Of a DNA stretch of 64,000 bases, positions 57,701 through 64,000 are shown in pieces (position 1 is the stretch's first letter; every line of letters begins with the position of its first letter). The stretch is taken from contig NC_045144.1 of NCBI RefSeq assembly GCF_008831285.2, positions 22,213,716 to 22,277,715 of the forward strand, given 5' to 3'. The notes beneath the pieces are model-generated. The model saw only the letters and a program-made list of their open reading frames with translations, was not told the origin of the DNA and did no database searches. Source of the stretch: Nymphaea colorata (taxonomy: Eukaryota > Streptophyta > Magnoliopsida > Nymphaeales > Nymphaeaceae). The position numbers and the translations under genes are program-made.

Positions 57701-59073
57701 TGGAAAGGTATAAGGCTAGCCTTGTTGCAAAGGGATTCAGTCAGAAATATGGTATTGATTATCTTGAAACTTTTGCCCCTGTTGCCAAACTGAAAACCGT
57801 GAGAGTCATCTTAGCACTTGCTGTGCAAAAGAAGTGGAGCATGGACCAGCTTGATGTCAAGAACGCATTCTTGAACGGCCGTCTAGAAGAAGAGGTCTAT
57901 ATGAGCATGCCCCCTGGATATGCCCAAAGCGGAAGATGTTGTCATCTCAAGAAAGCCTTGTATGGACTAAAGCAGTCTCCTAGAGCTTGGTTTGAAAGAC
58001 TGAGGATAGTGATGAAGACTAATGGGTACAAACAGGGAAATGGTGATCACACCCTATTCATTAAGCAGAGAAATGGTTTGGTGAGTCTCCTTCTTGTATA
58101 TGTTGATGATATGATTGTCACAGGTGACGATGAAGAAGAGAAAAAGAAGATGAAGGAGAGGTTAGCTGCTGAATTTGATCTGAAAGATTTGGGTAAACTA
58201 AGGTACTTTCTGGGGATAGAGATTGCTCGATCAGAGACAGGGCTTGTTATGAGCCAAAGGAAGTACACCCTGGATCTTTTAAAGGAGACAGGTAAACTTG
58301 GATGTAGGCCCTTTCTAACCCCAATGGAGTCTGGTACTAAGATAAGCATCAAGACTGGCAACATCTTGGATGAGGAAGGCAAAGGTCGGTATCAAAGGTT
58401 GGTTGGTAAGCTCATCTATCTTACCCTCACTCGCCCTGATATCACCTATGCTGTGAATGTGTTGAGTCAGTTTATGCATGCTCCTACTGATTGTCACTGG
58501 AAGAGTGCAGAAAGAGTGTTGGGGTATTTGAAGAATGACCCAGGGAAGGGATTACTGTATACTCAGCAAGACCAACTGAATATTGAAGGTTACTCTGACG
58601 CAGATTGGGCAGGGTGCACTGATACGAGGAGGTCTATTACAGGGTACTGCATCTTTCTAGGGGGTAACCTGGTTGTTTGGAGAAGTAAATGGCAGGAAGT
58701 TTGTTCTAGATCCAGTGCCGAGGCTGAATACAGGGCAGTTGCTATGGGAGTTACAGAAATGCTATGGTTGAAGATCCTTCTAACAGATATTGGAATTGAA
58801 ATGGAAGAGAAGATGAAGATGTACTGCGACAACAAATCTGCGATTAACCTTGCAAATAATCCCGTCCTGCATGACAGAACCAAACACGTGGAGATTGATC
58901 GCCACTTCATACGGGAACGCATTGATTCTAAGGAGTTGATCCTGCCTTATATGAAGTCTGAAGATCAGATTGCAGATGTTTTAACCAAATCCTTATGTAC
59001 ATCTCAGTTTGAGAAAAATGTGAGCAAGCTTGGCATGTTTGACATGTATGCCAAGCTTGAGGGGGAGTGTTAG
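54775..59073 (+). CDS. Copia gag-pol polyprotein
   Basis: 1432 residues from ATG 54775 (GTGATGGCC context). The frame is open back to ATG 54595, but those 60 residues only translate the GC-rich leader. Gag (about 20-240) has NKDNYLSWSAALEIGI and a UBN2-like core; the zinc knuckle CX2CX4HX4C is at 253-266. Protease active site DSGA is at 356. GAG_pre-integrase (RWHERLGHL, CEVCQLAKH) leads to integrase with D551, D614 and E650, a DD35E spacing. RT (about 940-1185) has LDVKNAFLNG and YVDD at 1109. RNase H starts at D1275 (YSDADWAG), with SSAEAEYRA and YCDNKSA. No frameshift or stop. Gag and pol form one frame, as usual for plant copia, and the TAG stop lies 4-6 bases inside the 3' LTR. Acts in cytoplasmic virus-like particles and then the nucleus. 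Confidence 0.96.
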   Translation: MAEEMSLKIDDALDSGSNTKSEILPVQVTSIRLNKDNYLSWSAALEIGITSRGRLPYITGEKPAPSKTDPRWATWTLEDSQVKVWIISSVSADIQPLILRKSTAYDMWTVLARMYGRKKRVLRTYQIKRSIYSLKQGDLSVAAFFAALKTKWEELDYHVNDDWHCGSDHALYWDKEWMDRTFLFLGGLRDEFESIRSQILNCDEVPGIEEVYARVESEEQRRQVMHIDTSQGSSPSAFVSRVSGIGQRPVRRCSHCNKSGHSVDFCWDLHPERRLVRGRPPSSRRSPSVPEPSQSSPSNVAKSKLSSDQIKELQAYISRLSTTQEDTSTSEGAKLAQALVATSDQGNSSHGDWIVDSGATHHMTGDPKMFQEYKLSSGQQRVSMADGSSISVAGKGSLSLLNKYCLHNALHVPNIPVNLLSVSSITKELNCNLIFSADRCFLQDLVTGQKIGIGSAIDGLYRLPVQVASALISATSGQLSGVEDRSTIMRWHERLGHLPFPLIKKLFPRLFHSVSMDSFTCEVCQLAKHVRASYPISFNKTTRPFALVHSDAWGPSGVPTCRGFHYFMTLIDDYSRCTFVYLLKERSEVPVIVKNFVAFVETQFQTSVQAFRTDNAREYVSQSLDDFLKSKGIVHETSCSYTPPQNGVAERKNRHLLDVTRALLFHRQVPKRYWGDALLTSAHLINRMPTRVLQGHSPYSMLWPTQNPWPLTPRVFGCVCFVHDHSPTLKKLDPRSVKAVFLGYSSTQKGYKCVDPTTSKVYVSRDVTFHEHEAYFHVNPLQGEYLGHSSEEYSSNQLIQFTDFLDYKASDSVADTVRDDRDRHMDEGLVDNQPTARDHLFGQVYRRKKTDVIHNVDVTNPNPVSSPDDPSLINEELPIALRKGTRSCTSHPIQRFVSYAKLSKNYKCFITSLSKSVIPRCVEDAREDPKWLQAMTEEMNALAKNNTWEVVDIPKDTHLVGSKWVFSVKYKPDGTVERYKASLVAKGFSQKYGIDYLETFAPVAKLKTVRVILALAVQKKWSMDQLDVKNAFLNGRLEEEVYMSMPPGYAQSGRCCHLKKALYGLKQSPRAWFERLRIVMKTNGYKQGNGDHTLFIKQRNGLVSLLLVYVDDMIVTGDDEEEKKKMKERLAAEFDLKDLGKLRYFLGIEIARSETGLVMSQRKYTLDLLKETGKLGCRPFLTPMESGTKISIKTGNILDEEGKGRYQRLVGKLIYLTLTRPDITYAVNVLSQFMHAPTDCHWKSAERVLGYLKNDPGKGLLYTQQDQLNIEGYSDADWAGCTDTRRSITGYCIFLGGNLVVWRSKWQEVCSRSSAEAEYRAVAMGVTEMLWLKILLTDIGIEMEEKMKMYCDNKSAINLANNPVLHDRTKHVEIDRHFIRERIDSKELILPYMKSEDQIADVLTKSLCTSQFEKNVSKLGMFDMYAKLEGEC
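59059..59067 (+). promoter_or_regulatory. Polypurine tract, young copia
   Basis: GAGGGGGAG directly before the 3' LTR; it primes plus-strand DNA synthesis. It also encodes the last residues of the polyprotein. Confidence 0.93.
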
Positions 59074-59344
59074 AATATCTTGTGTAAGGGAACCGGGTCT
59101 GGATATGGACCCGGTTCCATGGGCACGGGAACCGAGGGTGGCTCGGTACCCTAGGCGGGTTCCCCCTTTATAATCCCACTTTGTGTTGTTTTGTTGATTA
59201 AGTGGAATAACATTTTCTCTCTCCTAGGGTTGCGGTTGTGCACCTAGGTTAGAGTTTCTCCGTGGTTTTTCACCTCTCTTTGAGGTTTTCCACGTATATT
59301 GTGTGTTCCTTTTCTTTCTCTCCATCTTGGTGTGTGTTTCTACA
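59068..59344 (+). repeat. 3' LTR, young copia
   Basis: 277 bp, three substitutions from the 5' LTR and no indels. Its first six bases are the last Cys codon and TAG stop of the polyprotein. Confidence 0.96.
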
Positions 59345-59349
59345 GGTTG

Positions 59350-59884
59350 CTAAGAAATGATGTTATTTTCTGTGAAAGAAAGGTACATCTAAGAGCTCTG
59401 TTGTTGGGCATAATGTTCGATGTTACTGTCTTCGTTTGCAGGCACAATTCTCATTCATTATCACCCGGTTGTTCTATTACAACTTATGCATGGCTATTCA
59501 TGTTTTCACATTTTGTTGGAGGCTTGTAATGTTGAGTAAACTCTCTCTCTCTCTCTCCCTCTCTCTAAGAATGAGGAATTTGTTTTTTCCTCTCCCATTG
59601 TTTTGCTCATTATGTTGATCTAAGGTCTTATGTTGACCCAGCACCATAAGACGATCCATGAAAGGGAACCTCATCCCCATGCAGTGCACGGTTGCATTAG
59701 GAGGCAGCGATATGATTCTCATCTCTTTTTATGGAGAAACTTCAAGTGCTTCAGGATTTCCAAGCAATTCTCATCTCTTCTCATCCCTTAGATTGCTTGC
59801 TTTCGCATCTTCATTACTACTAGTTATAATGATAATTAAAATTTATTTAATATACATGTTATTGAAATGTTACATTAATTTGTA
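59350..59884. other. Non-coding, no recognised feature
   Basis: Contains a CT-rich microsatellite at about 59540-59567. No protein similarity seen. Confidence 0.4.
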
Positions 59885-60240
59885 GGCTCAACTTAATGAA
59901 GCAATATTCTGACTTCCTGATGACATAGGAGATGATCAATCTCTAAATGATGTCTTGTCATTGGGTATGGGGCCAGACAAATTTTGACGGATGCGTACTT
60001 ATGGAATGAGGGTAAAACCATCACAATTTTTTGATGCAATTTCTACTCAATGTGAACTAATGACACAAAATATGAAATTGAGAAGAGTTTGGTGATCTAT
60101 GCAATAAGGTGTATAAAGTAGAAAGTAACCATACTGACCAGATGTGCGAATTAGAAGCTAGACAAGCTGAAAAGGTACATGACTTTGAAGCCTGACATAC
60201 AAAACAGATACATGAGTTACAAGTGTAAGTCCAGATGTTG
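59885..60240 (+). pseudogene. Ptta/En/Spm-type transposase fragment (Transposase_24-like)
   Basis: A plus frame reads DDIGDDQSLNDVLSLGMGPD, KF, then a TGA, then RMRTYGMRVKPSQFFDAIS. It resembles the conserved GxxxxGRxRGxGxxVTPxxFF region of the plant Ptta/En/Spm family that accompanies CACTA-like elements. Frame-shifted text downstream (QMCELEARQAEKVHDFEA, then QIHELQV) looks like the coiled coil that follows this domain. The stop and the frame changes show decay. No CACTA terminus was located. Confidence 0.55.
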
Positions 60241-61176
60241 ATTGCAATTTTAGAACAATTAATTAGTAAAAACTCAATGAAATATGATATTTTTTTAATT
60301 TCTATGAATAGTAGATAAGCATATGACTTGTTATGGCTAACACTTCCCATGTTCTTTTTATAGGTCTGAAGATGGCTTTAAATATCACGTGCATATTGAC
60401 TATGAAATTTTCTTTTTGTCAAAAAAAATTGTTTGGTGTCAACCGATTTGAGCTTTACAACATAATTATAATTTGTAAATATGTTTGTGGAAATACACAT
60501 CTTTTGATATGTGAAAGACTAGTTTGCATGTTACTGAAAGGTAGATTAGAAATATAACTTTTCCCCTCTCTGAAACATGCACTCTTATTCTAGTTCAACA
60601 GCTTTCTCTCTCTCTCTCTCTCTCAGCAATTTCTGCTGATATGTTGGTACTTAGGTAAGGCATATAATCAAATCTAAACAAGGCCAACCAGGCAAGAAGT
60701 GGCAAGGAGCACTGGTATTGCCTTCTTTATTGTACCAGAGATGGTAATTCTGCTGATAGATAGCTCTTTTGGTTGAGAATGTGCCTTCCGGTATCTAGAA
60801 TTCTCAAGGGGACTGCCATTGCAGCACTAACTTGCATCTTTGTTGTGGGTAATTGACCTTTTGCTGTTCTCCCTAAGTTTCTTTCCCTTGCTTTCATATA
60901 TGATTGCACCTACGATTGATGATGTTAATACTTATTGCTTCTTTCATCTGAACTAAGTCTAAGTTTACCTTCTTGGCTATTTCATTTGAAGGCCATTGGT
61001 TTGAGGATGAATTGTTGAACTCGTGTAATTGGGTCCCTAAAGCATGCTATAGGGAACTCCACAATCACGAAGGAAATCATGTGTAATTGGGGAGTCATGA
61101 TCTTGCATTTTCTTTCCAAGCTATACACATGGTGAGTTGCTGTGCATGTACAAATTATCTTCTGTCCAGCATACAA
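60241..61176. other. Non-coding, no recognised feature
   Basis: A CT microsatellite lies at about 60605-60626. No coding sequence recognised. Confidence 0.4.
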
Positions 61177-61448
61177 ACCAGCATGCACTAGGGGTAACTG
61201 TGGGCTTCCAAATCAGATTACACCAATCCATAGTAATTTCTTTCATCCCTACTCTACACCATATTTGTTTTCTAGACTAAATAGGTTGCTAACTATCCTT
61301 CCACCTCAGATTACCAGGACCTTGAGTGAATCTCATCCGACATGCATTCCTTAGAACATGAAACTTCATTAGAGCAGAGCTGTTTCTATACCGATGAACA
61401 GCCTTGATACTGAAACCCAGATCAGCTTCTACAAGACCACGACAATCT
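61177..61448. repeat. 272 bp tandem duplication, copy 1
   Basis: Begins ACCAGCATGCACTAGGGG and ends CACGACAATCT. The repeat unit is 281 bp with a 9 bp linker CATCAGATT. Two substitutions separate it from copy 2. Confidence 0.95.
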
Positions 61449-61457
61449 CATCAGATT

Positions 61458-61729
61458 ACCAGCATGCACTAGGGGTAACTGTGGGCTTCCAAATCAGATT
61501 ACACCATTCCATAGTAATTTCTTTCATCCCTACTCTACACCATATTTGTTTTCTAGACTAAATAGGTTGCTAACTATCCTTCCACCTCAGATTACCAGGA
61601 CCTTGAGTGAATCTCATCCGACATGCATTCCTTAGAACATGAAACTTCATTAGAGCAGAGCTGTTTCTATACCGATGAATAGCCTTGATACTGAAACCCA
61701 GATCAGCTTCTACAAGACCACGACAATCT
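61458..61729. repeat. 272 bp tandem duplication, copy 2
   Basis: Head-to-tail second copy, about 99.3 percent identical. The motif CAGATTACCAG occurs both at the junction (61452-61462) and inside each copy, which may have mediated the duplication. Confidence 0.95.
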
Positions 61730-62729
61730 GTAGGGATTGATTTAATCAATATAACACCCTGTCAAGTTTCTAGCCAAAAATTGGCTATATTTCCCTATTT
61801 AAATCCAGCCAATCACTGTCCATGCATTCATTACGTTCCTGAATAAAGATGAGGATTAGTTCCAGTCTTACCATCAGAAGCACCTTTTAATTTCTTGAAC
61901 TTAAGCCTGGAAATAGAGGAACATAGGTTCATATCTGACACCACTATGCATCCTAGCAAAGCAAAGAAAAGCAAACTGGCCAAATTTGCCATAGATTCAA
62001 TCCTTTAGATGTAAGAGATCAGACTGGAGATTTTGGAACATATCTTTCCAATCATAAAAACAAAGATCAAAGAGAGAGAGTGGAAATTGAAGAAAAACAT
62101 CGGAGATTCTCGTTAAGCGATGCCATCATCCATGTACCTATGAAATAAAGAAGTCTGTTCCTCTATCCTTCTCCTTCTTCCGTATGTTACATATCCTGTA
62201 GGTTATGTCAAAATTTTCAAGATAATTTGTGCAATTATGTATTATACTAAAGCCAGCATAGTTAGCAACCTTTGACTTAGACTTGGATCGGCTAAAGACT
62301 GGGTCTCCGAGTTAGGGAGTTGACTTGGTGACTTGGCTGGGTTATGTCATAAATACTTATAGTGCATTTTTTCAATAAATAGATGAAAAAGGTAAGTCTG
62401 CTTGGACTTCATGTTTGATCGTCTAATCAACTAAAATTGAATAACATATAGTACGAGTATTTGTGTATGCTTAGTAAAGTTTGTCATATTTTACACTTCA
62501 AAAACTTTTGATTGTGGTTCTATCTCTATCACGCACACACTTACACACAGACACAAATGGGTCACAACCAGGGTTTGCCAAGTCAGTTAGGTTCATCAAC
62601 TAATTATGTTCATTTTTATTGTGTGGTGTGCTTCAACTTGTACATCGGTATTCCCTCTCTTACTGTACAGGGAGTTGATGCCACAATAACTCCAAATAAA
62701 AACTGATCACTTATCAGGCCCCATTTCAT
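61730..62729. other. Non-coding, no recognised gene
   Basis: 62265-62345 has GACTTGGATCGGC and GTTGACTTGGTGACTTGGCT text, like fragments of the GACTCG-rich MITE family. A CA-rich tract lies at about 62530-62555. No coding sequence is supported. Confidence 0.4.
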
Positions 62730-63185
62730 CTGTTGCGCCAATCCTCTGTTGGATAGTGGCCATGAGCCCTATCCTCCTCTCATAACTGTGAGGAGATAGG
62801 CTTAAAAAAAAAGTTTTCAAACTGAAGATTTTCATTCTAAGCAAACTTTGATTTTACATCATATTTTCCTCAAATTTCTCACTAGCCCTAGCTGGGCATA
62901 TAGGAAAACCTATGAGGCTGGTTATATAAGCGCAACAATACTCAAAATTGGGGCTGAATAGAAAGATTACCCGTTTTATGCCTCATGGAAGCAAACCCAC
63001 AAATTCTCTCTGCTTCGATCTCTCTCTATTTGTTCTCTTGTTTCTGTTGTTGCTGTTACTTGCTGTTTTGGTGCTTTTACCACTCATGCCCTCATCCTGA
63101 AGACTGCATTGGTAAACTTGCTCAGGACATAGAATGGATCAAAGGCTTCACTCCGCTGCAAAAAATCTAACAGTGGTATCAGAGA
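62730..63185 (+). mobile_element. Copia 5' LTR end with primer-binding site (fragment)
   Basis: TGGTATCAGAGA at 63174-63185 matches the initiator tRNA-Met primer site, and the bases before it end in AACA, a legal LTR end. A TATA box TATATAAG lies at 62923-62930, about 240 bp upstream, followed by leader-like CT-rich DNA. The LTR start is uncertain (TG at about 62731 or 62750). No gag follows, so this is a truncated copy. Confidence 0.5.
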
Positions 63186-64000
63186 CAAGGAGATCAATAT
63201 CGCCTGAAACAAGTAAATTTCAGACTCTGAAACTCCTTTAGAAACTTTTGGCATGTTATGAGTTTCAAATATGGGTGAGCATCAAACTAGGTACTTGACA
63301 GGCATAAAGATGACGGTGGAACCCGGTCCAATAACTAAACGGGTTGAGCTTGAGCCACCACAAGAGGTTCAAGATAGCCCGAGCCTCACTTTGTCGAGCC
63401 TTGATCCCAAGCTTTAGTCGGGATAGGTTGGAGTGACAAGGCTGGCCGTTTCAATTAAACGTAGGTCCCAATAAATAGGCCAAATGCCATCAGCGATGGG
63501 ATGGGTTTTTGTTGGCTACCCTGTCACTATATATGAGACACTTGAAAAACAAAAAATTAAAATGAGAACGTGGAAACATGAAATAGTAATATTGACCACA
63601 AAAGCAACTATGATGCCCTTCAGAATACTCTTCCTTAATACAAAGATAAATATACTACCCTTGTTTTATTGACATACTAGGAAAATGCCTTTTGTTTGCA
63701 TTATATTAATAAAATATCTATGTCACTAGCAAACCACTTGTTTGACTGTCAAATGTATTGGGATATGTTGTACATCAAGTAATAAAAACTGAAAAATAAT
63801 TCAGGGGAAGAAACCAAATTATTAGCAATGTCAATTTTAGGCAAAAATAATAAATTCATTTATTGGCTACCAAAAGTTCACGTAATTCCAGATCTTTTGT
63901 GCACATGAAAGCAGTCACTTGCTCATATGAAAAGAAAATTTTGATGCCTTCTGCTTACATAATGAAAAACACTCCTGTCACATCTGATCGTAGCTCTTAT
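63186..64000. other. Non-coding; GGGTGAGCATC-type MITE debris at about 63270-63480
   Basis: 63270-63480 has GGGTGAGCATCAAACTAGG and CCCGGTCC / GAGCCTTGATCCC text, recalling the GGGCC-rich hAT MITEs at 20194 and 23132. No right terminus or target duplication was found. The rest is AT-rich with no coding signal. Confidence 0.3.

Larger units (their letters stand above)
54169..59344 (+). mobile_element. Young, apparently intact Ty1/copia retrotransposon
   Basis: 5176 bp. LTRs at 54169-54445 and 59068-59344 are each exactly 277 bp, TGTTAG...CTACA, and flanked by a perfect 5 bp target duplication GGTTG (54164-54168 and 59345-59349). PBS and PPT are intact and one uninterrupted polyprotein spans the interior. 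The LTRs differ at only three positions (54228, 54356 and 54402 in the 5' copy), about 1.1 percent. With commonly assumed plant rates of 0.7 to 1.3 substitutions per 10^8 sites per year this means roughly 0.4-0.8 million years. Nothing visible prevents it from being autonomous. The lineage is copia, perhaps Ivana/Oryco-like, not settled. Confidence 0.96.

Noticed and set aside
1-64000. tRNA, rRNA, CRISPR array or bacterial-type defence system
   Set aside because: No cloverleaf genes, rRNA signatures or regularly spaced direct repeats of CRISPR type were seen; the tandem arrays here have no spacers.

Overview
This window is nuclear DNA from a flowering plant. The evidence is Ty1/copia and Ty3/gypsy retrotransposons primed by plant initiator-tRNA-Met, hAT-type MITEs, a plant L1-type LINE, a Ptta/En/Spm transposase fragment, and the first exon of a TIR-type immune receptor. 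TIR-NLR genes are absent or very rare in grasses, so a grass is unlikely; eudicot, magnoliid and early-diverging angiosperm all fit, and the species cannot be fixed from this sequence. There are no bacterial-style operons, rRNA, CRISPR arrays or convincing tRNA genes. A run of exactly 100 N at 33707-33806 marks a scaffold gap.

Layout. 1-13480 is a pile of AT-rich, non-coding repeat copies that look like long LTR/leader DNA of one retrotransposon superfamily. It is broken by a 1.2 kb hAT-like element (3349-4591), a clean 180 bp hAT MITE with a perfect 8 bp target duplication (5595-5774) and a gypsy gag remnant (6430-6920). 13481-17380 is the 3' part of a minus-strand Tekay/Del-like chromovirus. 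17400-24150 holds a repeat that recurs inverted at 50200-52430, a second MITE, and a 1014 bp hAT-like element with an exact 8 bp target duplication that encloses exon-like sequence. 24154-29117 is gene debris, including two spliced exons of a DnaJ-domain gene. 29118-33600 is another long LTR-like block. 34580-36527 carries a 57 bp minisatellite and a 232 bp direct repeat.

37790-41260 contains the TIR exon, broken by one stop codon, with a fresh 317 bp tandem duplication just upstream. 41260-43500 is a LINE remnant split by gypsy sequence. 43817-48554 is an old copia element whose ends, LTRs and target duplication can still be read. 50200-53205 is an LTR-like block full of tandem repeats. 54169-59344 is a young, apparently intact copia element: 277 bp LTRs with three differences, TSD GGTTG and a 1432-residue polyprotein with all catalytic motifs visible. 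59885-64000 has a transposase fragment, a recent 281 bp-period tandem duplication and a copia LTR/PBS fragment.

The only gene that looks functional is the copia polyprotein. The host genes seen here (TIR receptor, DnaJ) are fragments or pseudogenes. I did not find an undescribed multi-gene system. The most unusual items are the exon-enclosing hAT-like element, the palindromic U3 of the young copia, and three independent near-identical local duplications.
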